This document shows positions 1 through 7,694 of a stretch of 64,000 bases of DNA, in pieces (the stretch's first letter is position 1; the number at the start of each line of letters is the position of its first letter). Where the stretch lies: positions 1 to 64,000 of the forward strand of contig DATAVB010000143.1 in the NCBI GenBank assembly GCA_036267955.1. The letters run 5' to 3'. The notes under the pieces are model-generated. The model ran no database searches and was not told where the DNA came from. It was given only the letters and a program-made list of their open reading frames with translations. Both the position numbers and the translations under genes were made by a program. Source of the DNA: DATAVB01 sp036267955 (lineage in GTDB: Bacteria > Actinomycetota > Actinomycetes > Mycobacteriales > QHCD01).

Positions 1-1
1 A

Positions 2-166
2 ATCTACGCCATCACATCCGGCGGCGGAGTCATCCGAACCAACGCCCGCGAAGTCCGCCGAGCCGGCCGCCAAACCATGGGCGTCCGCCTCATGAACCTC
101 CCCGACGGAGTCAACCTCCTCGCCATCGCCCGTAACGCCGATGAAATTGAGGAGTCAGCGGGGTAG
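2..166 (+). CDS. gyrA: DNA gyrase subunit A, C-terminal end (partial)
   Basis: Only the last 54 codons are in the window; the frame is open from base 2 and stops with TAG at 164-166. The peptide contains ITSGGGVIRT, AREVRRAGRQTMGVRLMNL and VNLLAIARN, which match the last blade of the GyrA C-terminal DNA-wrapping beta-pinwheel. GyrA with GyrB forms the tetramer that introduces negative supercoils. The following genes (DUF3566 protein, tRNA-Ile, tRNA-Ala) are the standard downstream neighbours in actinobacteria, which confirms the identity. It ends in a short acidic tail (DEIEESAG). Confidence 0.93.
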   Translation: MYAITSGGGVIRTNAREVRRAGRQTMGVRLMNLPDGVNLLAIARNADEIEESAG

Positions 167-216
167 ACGAGGGTGAGGTACCGTAGCGTCCGCTGCGCTT
201 GATCGGTGGGACATGT

Positions 217-306
217 AGTCGAGCGCATGGGTGTCGCAAGGCGAGGGATGAAACGGGCATCGCAGCGAAGCGAGGCACGGACCGAGTCCCGAGTCGAGCG
301 CATGGG
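217..306. repeat. 15-bp direct repeat downstream of gyrA
   Basis: The 15-mer AGTCGAGCGCATGGG occurs at 217-231 and again at 292-306, 75 bp apart, in the 191-bp gap between gyrA and the DUF3566 gene. No protein-coding signal is convincing here. The role is unknown; it could be a regulatory duplication. Confidence 0.5.
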
Positions 307-357
307 CATAGCGTGGCCGGTGCGGCACTGACCGACGACGTGACCAGGGAGCGATAA

Positions 358-1263
358 GTGACCGACCCCCGAACTTCGGGACAGTCTGGACAGTCTGGAC
401 AGCGACCGGCGCAGGATTTCCACGCCAACGGCGTGGAGGCCCCGACCGGCCGGTACGGCGGCTTCGCCGCCACCAGCGTCGACGAATCGCAGCCTGACGC
501 CGACGACGGCTACGACTGGCACGCGCCGCAGACGCTTGCCCCCAACTACGGGGACGAAGCCGACAGCGACCAGGCCCAGACCTCGGCCCAGGCCTGGTGG
601 GACCAGGTGCGCAGCGAGCACGGCCTCGACGATGCCGGTCAGCCCGGTTCGGCCTTCTCCGGATCGACGCAGACGAACGGCGCGGTCTCGGCCGTACCGC
701 AGCAGGCGGCACCGAGCGACCACACCGAAGCGATGGCCCGGTTGGCGCCGCCCGAGGTGGAGCAGCCCGCGCCGGATCCCGCGGCCGAGTACGTTCCGGC
801 GTACAACTCCGGGGGGTATCAGCAGGAGCCGAGCTGGCAGCAGAACAGCCGGTACGGCACCCCCTCGGCGCCGAACGGCGTACCGGAGTCGGCCGAGCCC
901 CGCGGCTCGGCCGGCCCCCGCCGGGCCCGCTTGAGTCTGCGCCGGGTCGACCCGTGGTCGACGCTGAAGTTCTCGCTGGTTCTCGCGGTGGCGCTGTTTG
1001 TGGTGTGGATGGTCGCTATCGGCGTGCTCTACGGCGTGCTCAGCGGCATGGGCGTCTTCGACAAGATCAACTCGACCGTGAACGAGGTCAACGGCAGCAC
1101 CGGCAAGACGGTCACGCCGCAGATCGTGCTCGGTCTGGCCGGTGTAATCGGTGGTGTCAGCATCGTGCTGTTCACCGCCCTGGCGACCGTCGGCTCGTTC
1201 ATCTACAACCTCTGTGCCGACATGGTTGGTGGCCTGGAGGTCACGCTCGCCGAGCGGGATTGA
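358..1263 (+). CDS. DUF3566 membrane protein
   Basis: 301 residues, starting at GTG 358 behind an AGGGAG-like ribosome site. Residues 1-190 are acidic, Gln/Pro/Ala-rich and look disordered. The C-terminal third is the DUF3566 domain: an Arg-rich stretch (RRARLSLRRVDPWSTLK), a first membrane helix (about 203-225), a loop with FDKINSTVNEV, and a second helix (about 250-280). It is the positional and domain equivalent of M. tuberculosis Rv0007, which follows gyrA. Function is not established; it is probably a cell-envelope or division-associated membrane protein whose long cytoplasmic tail may bind partners. tRNA-Ile begins 69 bp after its stop. Confidence 0.85.
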   Translation: MTDPRTSGQSGQSGQRPAQDFHANGVEAPTGRYGGFAATSVDESQPDADDGYDWHAPQTLAPNYGDEADSDQAQTSAQAWWDQVRSEHGLDDAGQPGSAFSGSTQTNGAVSAVPQQAAPSDHTEAMARLAPPEVEQPAPDPAAEYVPAYNSGGYQQEPSWQQNSRYGTPSAPNGVPESAEPRGSAGPRRARLSLRRVDPWSTLKFSLVLAVALFVVWMVAIGVLYGVLSGMGVFDKINSTVNEVNGSTGKTVTPQIVLGLAGVIGGVSIVLFTALATVGSFIYNLCADMVGGLEVTLAERD

Positions 1264-1332
1264 CGGGTGGGGCAAGGTCAGTTGGGACCGCGTGACCGGG
1301 TACGGTAATCTCAGCCGTCGCGTCACGCGCAC

Positions 1333-1406
1333 GGGCCTGTAGCTCAGATGGTTAGAGCACATCCCTGATAAGGATGGGGCCGGAGGTTCAAGTCCTCCCA
1401 GGCCCA
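1333..1406 (+). tRNA. ileT: tRNA-Ile (GAT anticodon)
   Basis: 74-nt cloverleaf. The acceptor stem pairs GGGCCTG (1333-1339) with CAGGCCC (1399-1405), with discriminator A at 1406. The anticodon stem CATCC/GGATG encloses loop CTGATAA, with anticodon GAT at 1367-1369. The T arm is GGAGG/TTCAAGT/CCTCC. CC follows at 1407-1408, but the next base is G, so the full CCA is not encoded. Position between the DUF3566 gene and DLW-39 is as in other actinobacteria. Confidence 0.97.
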
Positions 1407-1456
1407 CCGTCGCTGCCCCACCGAATCCCCCTCGGGGGAGGACAGGAGACACCGCT

Positions 1457-1582
1457 GTGAAGAAAATCTTGGTGCTGATCAGTGCACTGGGTGCCGGGCT
1501 CTTCGTCGTCAAGAAGCGGCGGGACGCCCAGTCTGAGGCGGACCTGTGGCGCGAGGCGACCAGCGGCTCCGACCTGCGCTGA
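1457..1582 (+). CDS. DLW-39 family small protein
   Basis: 41-residue peptide beginning at GTG 1457 with AGGAGA upstream and ending TGA 1580-1582. It begins MKKILVLISALGAGLFV and continues into KKRRDAQSEADLWREAT. The N-terminal half is a single hydrophobic helix, followed by a basic stop-transfer patch and the conserved DLW triplet that names this short actinobacterial family. Its place between tRNA-Ile and tRNA-Ala is diagnostic. It is probably a one-pass membrane microprotein. The function of the family is unknown to me. Confidence 0.85.
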   Translation: MKKILVLISALGAGLFVVKKRRDAQSEADLWREATSGSDLR

Positions 1583-1644
1583 TCCACGGCGGTGGTCGTG
1601 CCGCCGCCAGCCGTTCCGCCGCCGGCTCGTTGTCGGCGGCACGC

Positions 1645-1717
1645 GGGGACGTAGCTCAACTGGCAGAGCACCGCCTTTGCAAGGCGGGGGTTGTGGGTTC
1701 GAGTCCCATCGTCTCCA
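1645..1717 (+). tRNA. alaT: tRNA-Ala (TGC anticodon)
   Basis: 73-nt cloverleaf. The acceptor stem GGGGACG (1645-1651) pairs with CGTCTCC (1710-1716) and includes the G3:U70 wobble, the classical identity element of tRNA-Ala. The anticodon stem CCGCC/GGCGG encloses loop TTTGCAA, with anticodon TGC at 1678-1680. The T loop is TTCGAGT. Discriminator A is at 1717. Confidence 0.97.
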
Positions 1718-1767
1718 CCCACTAATCGGTCGCCGCCGGGGCGGTTTGCCCACTAGCATCGCGTTTT

Positions 1768-2667
1768 GTGTCTTTATCCGGCGTTGAGTTGGCGATGATG
1801 GTCGCCGAGATCGCGCCGGGTGCCACGACCCGGAACGCACGTCCTATCCAGGGCGGTCTGGCCACTGACACGTTCGGTGTCGACACCACCGCGGGCGATT
1901 TCGTCGTCAAGGTTTTTCGCCCGGACCGACGAGAGGGCGCACTCCTTGAATGGGAGCGCCTGACCTTCGCTCAACGGGCGGAGGTTCCGGTGCCAGAACC
2001 CGTCGCGCTGGATGCCGACGGACGCTGGTTCGGAGCTCCGGCACTGGTCATGTCCCGGCTACCGGGTCGAGGCGACGTCAGACCGAGCAACCTGGACCGA
2101 TGGCTTCGGCAGCTCGCGCACGCACTCGCGGCCATCCACGAGACCAACACCACAGGCGCCGCCGGCCCGCTGCTGCGGCCGGGTAACTGGGGGAATCGGG
2201 AGCTGGCGACGACGGTGTCCGGGCCCACCTCCACCTTGGTCGATCGGGTAGTCGAGGCGATTCGGCAGCATCGCCCGAGCCCGGACGGACCGTCCGTCCT
2301 ACTGCACGGCGACTTCCATCCGGGGAACATCATCTGGAGCCAGGGAACGCTGAGCGGCGTCGTCGACTGGAGCGGCGCCCGGCTGGGCCCCCGCTGGTTT
2401 GACCTTGCATACTGCCGGGCCGATGTCGCGCTCCTTTTCGGGATGCGCGGGGTCCGGCGACTGACGGAGCACTACGTGGACATTGTCGGCGCGGCGCCGG
2501 TAGACCTTCCCGTCTTCGATCTGATGTGTGGCCTTGCGGCACAACGGTTCGGCACCACCCAGTGGCTGGGCGCCTTCCGGCACCAGGGGTGCACCGACTC
2601 GCGCCGGCAGTTCGCGGCCCGGGTGCCGCCGTTCCTGCGCCAGGCGCTGGCCGAACTCGGCGCCTAG
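1768..2667 (+). CDS. Aminoglycoside phosphotransferase (APH)-family kinase
   Basis: 299 residues, GTG start at 1768. The APH/choline-kinase fold is shown by VVKVF (residues 46-50, ATP-binding lysine), by the Brenner motif HGDFHPGN (180-187, catalytic Asp182 and Asn187) and by VVDWSGA (198-204), which replaces the DFG-type metal-binding Asp motif. In this family substrates range from aminoglycosides to homoserine, fructosamine, choline and macrolides, so the substrate cannot be named. It lies in the segment inserted between tRNA-Ala and the cwsA-position gene and appears to stand alone. A resistance role is possible but not supported by context. Confidence 0.8.
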   Translation: MSLSGVELAMMVAEIAPGATTRNARPIQGGLATDTFGVDTTAGDFVVKVFRPDRREGALLEWERLTFAQRAEVPVPEPVALDADGRWFGAPALVMSRLPGRGDVRPSNLDRWLRQLAHALAAIHETNTTGAAGPLLRPGNWGNRELATTVSGPTSTLVDRVVEAIRQHRPSPDGPSVLLHGDFHPGNIIWSQGTLSGVVDWSGARLGPRWFDLAYCRADVALLFGMRGVRRLTEHYVDIVGAAPVDLPVFDLMCGLAAQRFGTTQWLGAFRHQGCTDSRRQFAARVPPFLRQALAELGA

Positions 2668-2733
2668 CCGCGTTGTCGAGAAGCTGCCGGCAACGGCCAC
2701 TCCCGGCGGTCACGGCGCGCTAGGTTGACCTGC

Positions 2734-2913
2734 ATGACCCGCTATCGGTTTCTCGATCCGATGGGTGAGGTCGTCGAGGAGTTCGACTTCGACGACCACT
2801 CGGCGGCGCTCGCCTGGGCCCGGGACGAGTCGGAGCCCGACGACGAGGTGCAGCGGGTGGAGTACCTCGGCCCGCAGGGCGACTGGCGTTGGGCCGGTCC
2901 ACTCGAAGGCTGA
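2734..2913 (+). CDS. Small acidic hypothetical protein
   Basis: 59 residues from ATG 2734 (an upstream in-frame TTG at 2725 is less likely). The sequence begins MTRYRFLDPMGEVVEEFDF, is rich in Asp/Glu and ends GDWRWAGPLEG. No signal peptide, membrane helix or known motif is visible. Codon use is GC3-rich, as expected for a real gene here. The pattern of short beta strands, an amphipathic segment (SAALAWARDESEP) and a Trp-rich end suggests a small folded domain. Function unknown. Confidence 0.6.
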   Translation: MTRYRFLDPMGEVVEEFDFDDHSAALAWARDESEPDDEVQRVEYLGPQGDWRWAGPLEG

Positions 2914-3018
2914 AACACCCTCATGATCATGATCGTGGCGTTGCCCACGACGGCCACCGATCTGACCCGTCCGCACCGCCGTTGCACTAGGTTCTAGGAA
3001 ATCGATGTTGGGGGCGGT

Positions 3019-3750
3019 GTGGGCCGGTACAAACGCGTACTGATCAAGCTGAGTGGCCAGGCGGTGTCCGGCGATGGTGACGCCACCTTCGACGCGTCAG
3101 CGCTGGAGCATCTCGCCACCGAGATCCTGTCCGTGCACCAGACCGGCGTCAACGTCGCGGTCGTCATCGGTGGCGGCAACGTGTTCCGCGGCCGGGACTC
3201 CGGCTCCTGGGGCATCGACCGGATCGAGGCCGACAACATCGGCATGCTCGGCACCGTCATCAACAGCCTGCTGCTGCGCGGCAAGCTCAACTCGCTGACC
3301 GGCCAGCGGGTCCGGGTGATGACCGCCATCCCGATCAACTCGATCGCTGAGCCGTACGTCCGGCTGCGCGCCGTCAACCACCTCAGTAAAGGTGAGATCC
3401 TCATCTTCGCCTGCGGAAACGGACAACCGTTCCAGACCACCGATTATCCGGCGGTGCAGCGGGCACTCGAAGTCGACTGCGACGCGCTGCTCGTCGGCAA
3501 GCATGGCGTCGACGGAATCTACGACAGCGATCCGAAGAAGAACGTCGACGCCCGCCGATTCGAGACGATCAGTTACGGAGAGGTGATCGACCGCCGGTTG
3601 GAGGTCATGGACCACGGCGCGTTCGTACTCGCCCAGCAGCACCGGCTGCCGTTGCACGTTTTCGACGTCGATCAGTCCGGGATCATGGCGGCCATCTGTC
3701 GTGGCGAGCACCACGGCACCCAGGTCGTGAACGAATTGGACACTGTCTGA
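3019..3750 (+). CDS. Divergent UMP kinase paralogue (PyrH-like)
   Basis: 243 residues, GTG start. The amino-acid-kinase fold of UMP kinase is clear: RVLIKLSGQAVSG at the N-terminus, VAVVIGGGNVFRGRD (about 46-60), DNIGMLGTVINSLLL and a C-terminal VFDVDQSGIMAAI. Canonical PyrH converts UMP to UDP. Several usually conserved stretches differ: the GGTGNPFFTTDTAA-type nucleotide loop reads ACGNGQPFQTTDYPA, and the D(T)A, DN and GN signatures near the end are altered. The essential pyrH normally sits by tsf/frr, so this ori-proximal, single-gene copy is probably a second paralogue. It could be a specialised nucleotide kinase or a regulatory homologue. Confidence 0.75.
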   Translation: MGRYKRVLIKLSGQAVSGDGDATFDASALEHLATEILSVHQTGVNVAVVIGGGNVFRGRDSGSWGIDRIEADNIGMLGTVINSLLLRGKLNSLTGQRVRVMTAIPINSIAEPYVRLRAVNHLSKGEILIFACGNGQPFQTTDYPAVQRALEVDCDALLVGKHGVDGIYDSDPKKNVDARRFETISYGEVIDRRLEVMDHGAFVLAQQHRLPLHVFDVDQSGIMAAICRGEHHGTQVVNELDTV

Positions 3751-4154
3751 ATCGGTCTGAATTCGCAGAATTCCCGCTGTCCCGATCCGGATCAGTGTAT
3801 TCGGACATTCAGAAAATCAGCTTCGTAGGCGTTGCGGAGCGTATGCAGAATTACTGCCGCGTAGATAAATTCGCCCTTTGTCAATAAGCGCAGAGCGAAA
3901 CATCGGTGGAACAGCTGGCTATCGTCGTCCGCGGTCCACAGGGTTGCCCACAGCCTGTGGAACAAACGGCGTAATCACAGAGATCGCCGACAGCGGAAAT
4001 GCGCACCGCGAAACCAGCCAGATATTGGATGCGAAATACGGCGACCGTGACATTCATTCTCAAACAGCTCTTTCCATGGCGATGTCAAGACGGCCGGGCC
4101 GGCTTCGACTATCCATTGAAGGCGCCGGACGGCGGCGCCGACTGAGGAGCCACG
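3751..4154. other. AT-richer intergenic region with degenerate DnaA-box-like sites
   Basis: 404 bp without a convincing gene; an open frame at 3878-4222 runs into the next gene and lacks a ribosome site. The composition is visibly less GC-rich than the surroundings. It contains an interrupted palindrome GAATTCGCAGAATTC (about 3760-3774) and a cluster of YCCACA words: CGGTCCACA 3932-3940, TTGCCCACA 3944-3952 (one mismatch to TTGTCCACA) and, inverted, TGTGGAACA 3956-3964. Confidence 0.5.
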
Positions 4155-4805
4155 ATGAGCAAGCTCAGGTGTCACATCTCGATTTCGCTGGACGGTTTCG
4201 TCGCGGGGCCGAACCAGAGTGAGGAGAACCCGCTCGGCGAAGGTGGCGAGCGACTCCACGAGTGGGTGATTCCGTTGGCCGCCTGGCGCCGTGCGCATGG
4301 CGGGCAGGGGGGCGAGCTGAACGACAGCACGTCGGTATTCGAGGAATCACGGGAGAACATCGGGGCCGGGGTGATGGGTCGGAACATGTTCGGCCCTGTT
4401 GGCGGCGGTGACTGGGGCGAGGAGCGGTGGACCGGCTGGTGGGGTGACAACCCGCCGTACCACTACCCGGTGTTCGTTCTCACCCATCACTCGCGTGATC
4501 CGGTGGCCATGGCGGGCGGGACCACATTTCACTTCGTCACCGACGGAATCGAGTCCGCGCTCGAGCAGGCAAAGAAAGCCGCCGGCGGCAAGGACGTCAT
4601 GCTGTGGGGCGGCGGCCAGGTCGCTCAGCAGTACCTGGCAGCGGGACTGCTGGACGAACTCGAGCCGCACGTCGTTCCGCTGCTTCTCGGCGGTGGTTCT
4701 CGCCTGCTCGACGACCTCGGCCACCCGAACGTGCGCCTCGAGCAGGTTCGGGCGGTCGCGGCGCCGGGCGTTACCCACCTCAAGTACCGGATCTTGCGGG
4801 GATGA
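4155..4805 (+). CDS. Dihydrofolate reductase-fold (RibD C-terminal) family protein
   Basis: 216 residues, ATG start. It has the signature of the RibD_C/DHFR-like family: KLRCHISISLDGFVAGPNQ at the N-terminus, a central MGRNMFGP, PVFVLTHH and the nucleotide-binding MLWGGGQVAQQYLAAGLLDEL near the end, closing with KYRIL. These proteins bind NADPH and many are uncharacterised reductases. It is followed 62 bp later by the molybdate/tungstate transport genes on the same strand, but the metal link is not obvious. It is longer than an average DHFR because of an insertion at about residues 25-60. Confidence 0.85.
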   Translation: MSKLRCHISISLDGFVAGPNQSEENPLGEGGERLHEWVIPLAAWRRAHGGQGGELNDSTSVFEESRENIGAGVMGRNMFGPVGGGDWGEERWTGWWGDNPPYHYPVFVLTHHSRDPVAMAGGTTFHFVTDGIESALEQAKKAAGGKDVMLWGGGQVAQQYLAAGLLDELEPHVVPLLLGGGSRLLDDLGHPNVRLEQVRAVAAPGVTHLKYRILRG

Positions 4806-4867
4806 CGGAATCCTTACGGCGGCGGCGCGACCGGAGCGGGTCAACGCTCCGTCGCTAGGCTGTCGAC

Positions 4868-5806
4868 ATGTCTGTCACCTCTCGTGTCGCCCGCCCGGCC
4901 AGGACCCGCGCCGCCGCCGGCGCGGTCGCACTACTGGCCGTAACCGCGAGCGCCTGCAGCGCAAGTTCCAACGCCAAGCCGGGCAGCGGTGGCTCGACGG
5001 CCGCCTCGAGTAAGCCGTCCGCGCCCCCCGGCACCGTGCACGTGCTGTACGCCGGGTCGCTGGTGAAGCTGATGGAGGACGACCTCGGGCCGAAGTTCGC
5101 GAAGGCCAGCGGCGCGAAGTTCTCCGGCTACGGCGCCGGGTCCAGCGCCATCGCAAAGGAGATCACCGGGAAGGTGCGCAGCGGCGACGTCTTCATCAGC
5201 GCCACTCCGGACGTCAACGACACGCTGGAAGGCAGCAAGAACGGCGACTGGGTCACCTGGTACGTCAACTTCGCGAAGGCGCCGCTGCTGATCGGCTACA
5301 ACCCGAAGAGCAAGTTCGCCGCCGACCTGAAGAGCAAGCCCTGGTACGACGTCATCACCGAGAAGGGCATCCGGGTCGGGCGCACCGACCCCAAGCTGGA
5401 CCCCAAGGGCAAGCTGACCGCGAAGGCGTTCGACCAGGCCGCGTCGAAATCCGGCGACAAGGACTTCGTGTCGAAGGTCGACAAGAGTGTCTCGGTCTAC
5501 CCCGAGGAGACGCTCGTCGGCCGGCTGCAGTCCGGTCAGCTCGATGCCGGATTCTTCTACGCGAACGAGGCGAAGGAGCAGCACATCCCGACCGTGAGCC
5601 TCGGTGACATCAAACTGTCCGCGAGCTACACGATCACCACGCTCAACCACGCCAAGAACCCATCGAGCGGGCTGGCCTTCGTCGAGTACCTGCTCGGCCC
5701 CGCCGGCAAGCAGATCCTGACCCAGCACGGCCTCAGCGTGCAGCCCTACACCGCCGGCGGTGACAAGAACGCGCTCCCGGCCGACCTGAAGCCGGCTGTC
5801 CACTGA
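4868..5806 (+). CDS. Molybdate/tungstate-type ABC transporter substrate-binding lipoprotein
   Basis: 312 residues. The lipoprotein signal peptide ends in the lipobox VTASAC (Cys30). The mature part starts the type II binding fold at VHVLYAGSLVKLMEDDL; YAGSL is typical of ModA/WtpA oxyanion-binding proteins. It continues with YGAGSSAIAKEITG and DVFISATPDVNDTL, which supply the oxyanion loop Ser residues. It should capture molybdate or tungstate outside the membrane and deliver it to the fused permease-ATPase directly downstream. The WtpA-like YAGSL start and the DPKLDP segment lean towards tungstate/molybdate rather than sulfate. Confidence 0.85.
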   Translation: MSVTSRVARPARTRAAAGAVALLAVTASACSASSNAKPGSGGSTAASSKPSAPPGTVHVLYAGSLVKLMEDDLGPKFAKASGAKFSGYGAGSSAIAKEITGKVRSGDVFISATPDVNDTLEGSKNGDWVTWYVNFAKAPLLIGYNPKSKFAADLKSKPWYDVITEKGIRVGRTDPKLDPKGKLTAKAFDQAASKSGDKDFVSKVDKSVSVYPEETLVGRLQSGQLDAGFFYANEAKEQHIPTVSLGDIKLSASYTITTLNHAKNPSSGLAFVEYLLGPAGKQILTQHGLSVQPYTAGGDKNALPADLKPAVH

Positions 5807-5883
5807 TCGAGTCGGCGCCGGTTCGCCGGCGCACCCGGGCCGCCGCGATCGGCACTCCGCTGCCGTGGCTGGCCGGGCTGCTC

Positions 5884-7677
5884 GTGCTCTACCTGCTGGT
5901 CCCGATCGGCGCGTTCCTGGTCCGGTTGGCGCGCGCACCCGGGAACGTCTCCGGCGTGCCGGGTCTCGGCGACGCGGTGGTGGTGTCGCTGGAGACGGCG
6001 ACCCTCTCCACGGCGATCATCGCGCTGCTCGGCGTCCCGCTCGCCTACCTCCTGGCCCACGGACGCAGCCGCGGTTCACTGCTGCTCGGCGTTCTGTTGC
6101 AGCTTCCGCTGGCGTTCCCGCCACTGGTCTCCGGGATCCTGCTGCTCTACCTGCTCGGCCCGTACACCCCGCTCGGCGAGCTGGCGAACGGCACCCTCAC
6201 CGACAGCCGGATCGGCATCATCTGCAGCCAGGTGTTCGTGGCCGCCCCGTTCGCGGTGATCGCGGCCCGCTCGGCGTTCGGTGCGCTGGATCCCGGCTGG
6301 GAGGACGTCGCCGCCACTCTCGGCCATCGCCGCTGGGCCCGGTTCCTGCGGGTGGCGGTCCCGGCCGCAGCGCCCGGTATTGCTGCCGGCCTGCTCCTGG
6401 CCTGGCTGCGGGCCTTCGGCGAGTTCGGCGCGACCGTCATTCTCGCGTACCACCCGTACTCGCTGCCGGTGCTCACCTACGTCCAGTTCGGCTCGTCCGG
6501 ACTGCCGGGCACGCTGACGCCGGTGGCGGTGACCCTGCTCGCGGCGTTCGCCGTCCTGCTGGTGGCGGCCTGGGTGCCGCGGCTGGCGCGGGTCCGCCGG
6601 CCGGGGTCGGGCCTGCCGCCGCCGAGCCGGGCGGTCGGTACGGAACCGGGTCCGCTGCTGGAGCTGCACCTGCGCGCCGCTGTCGGCGACTTCCGGATCG
6701 AGCTCGCCCATCGCGCCGCGCACCGCCACCTCGCCGTTCTCGGTCCCTCCGGCGCGGGCAAGACGATGACGCTCCGGCTGATCGCCGGGCTGGCCCGGCG
6801 CGGAGACAGCCAGATCGCCTTCGACGGCACTGACATCTCGCCGCTGCCGCCGGAACATCGCGCGATCGGGTACGTGCCGCAGGAGCCGACCCTCATCCCG
6901 GGGCTGCCGGTCTGGCGGCAGGCGGTGTTCGGGGTGGACTCCGATCCGGCCGTGGCCGCGTACTGGATCGACCGCCTGGGGCTGACCGAGTTGCAGGAGC
7001 GGCGTCCCGACGAGCTGTCCGGTGGGCAACGCCGCCGGGTCGCGCTGGTCCGGGCGCTCGCGCGCAGCCCTCGGGTGCTGCTGCTGGACGAGCCGTCGAC
7101 CGGTCTGGATACGGCCGTACGGGACGAGTTCCGCCGCGAGCTGAGGGCGTTGCAGCGGGACACCGGGTTGACCACGGTGCTGGTCACGCACGATCCGACC
7201 GAGGCCGCGATGCTGGCCGAGGAGGTGCTGGTGGTCGAGGCCGGTCGGGTGCTGCAGGCCGGTCCGCAACCGGAGGTCTTCGCCCACCCCGCGACGCCCA
7301 GCGTCGCGCGGTTGCTCGGAGTGGACAACCTGTGCGTGGGCCGGGTCGACCGCCCGGGCCGAATCGCCGCCGGTGCAGTCGAATTCGCCGTCCCGGATCT
7401 GACGGCGCCGACCGGCGCGAGGGTCAGCTGGGGGATCCGGGCTGCGTCGGTGGCGGTGTTTCCGGACGACGGGCGAACGTCCGGCTATCCGGCCCTGATC
7501 CTCGATGTCGTCGACTTCGGCTCCAGCCGCGAGGTGACGGTCGATCTTGGCGAACTGCAGCTGGCCGCCCGCACCAGCGGCCCGTACCGGATCGGCGACC
7601 GGTGCGTGGTGCAGCTGCCACCGGCCGAGATCGCGGTCTGGCTGGATTCCGACGGAGAGCTGACCCACCCGGGGTAA
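5884..7677 (+). CDS. Fused ModB-ModC: molybdate/tungstate ABC permease plus ATPase
   Basis: One polypeptide carries a ModB permease and a ModC ATPase. Counting from GTG 5884: membrane helices over residues 1-235 with the EAA loop EDVAATLGHRRWARFL (140-155); a linker; then Walker A GPSGAGKT (287-294), LSGGQ (378-382), Walker B LLLDEP (399-404), H-loop VTHD and a C-terminal TOBE-like oxyanion domain. ModB and ModC are usually separate. Start problem: GTG 5884 cuts the first helix, but the frame is open back to 5764 with no ATG/GTG/TTG. CTG 5803, overlapping the binding-protein stop, would restore IESAPVRRRTR and a full helix and would couple translation. Confidence 0.85.
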   Translation: MLYLLVPIGAFLVRLARAPGNVSGVPGLGDAVVVSLETATLSTAIIALLGVPLAYLLAHGRSRGSLLLGVLLQLPLAFPPLVSGILLLYLLGPYTPLGELANGTLTDSRIGIICSQVFVAAPFAVIAARSAFGALDPGWEDVAATLGHRRWARFLRVAVPAAAPGIAAGLLLAWLRAFGEFGATVILAYHPYSLPVLTYVQFGSSGLPGTLTPVAVTLLAAFAVLLVAAWVPRLARVRRPGSGLPPPSRAVGTEPGPLLELHLRAAVGDFRIELAHRAAHRHLAVLGPSGAGKTMTLRLIAGLARRGDSQIAFDGTDISPLPPEHRAIGYVPQEPTLIPGLPVWRQAVFGVDSDPAVAAYWIDRLGLTELQERRPDELSGGQRRRVALVRALARSPRVLLLDEPSTGLDTAVRDEFRRELRALQRDTGLTTVLVTHDPTEAAMLAEEVLVVEAGRVLQAGPQPEVFAHPATPSVARLLGVDNLCVGRVDRPGRIAAGAVEFAVPDLTAPTGARVSWGIRAASVAVFPDDGRTSGYPALILDVVDFGSSREVTVDLGELQLAARTSGPYRIGDRCVVQLPPAEIAVWLDSDGELTHPG

Positions 7678-7694
7678 GGCGCGATGAGTGCTGA

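Noticed and set aside
4..1722. Long minus-strand open frame spanning the tRNA genes and the DUF3566 gene
   Set aside because: It runs antisense across two tRNAs and a known gene family and shows Arg/Gly-rich composition typical of a GC-rich shadow frame.
3878..4222. Open frame of 114 codons (starting MSISAERNIGG) in the intergenic region
   Set aside because: No ribosome site, overlaps the start of the DHFR-like gene, and composition does not resemble local coding sequence.
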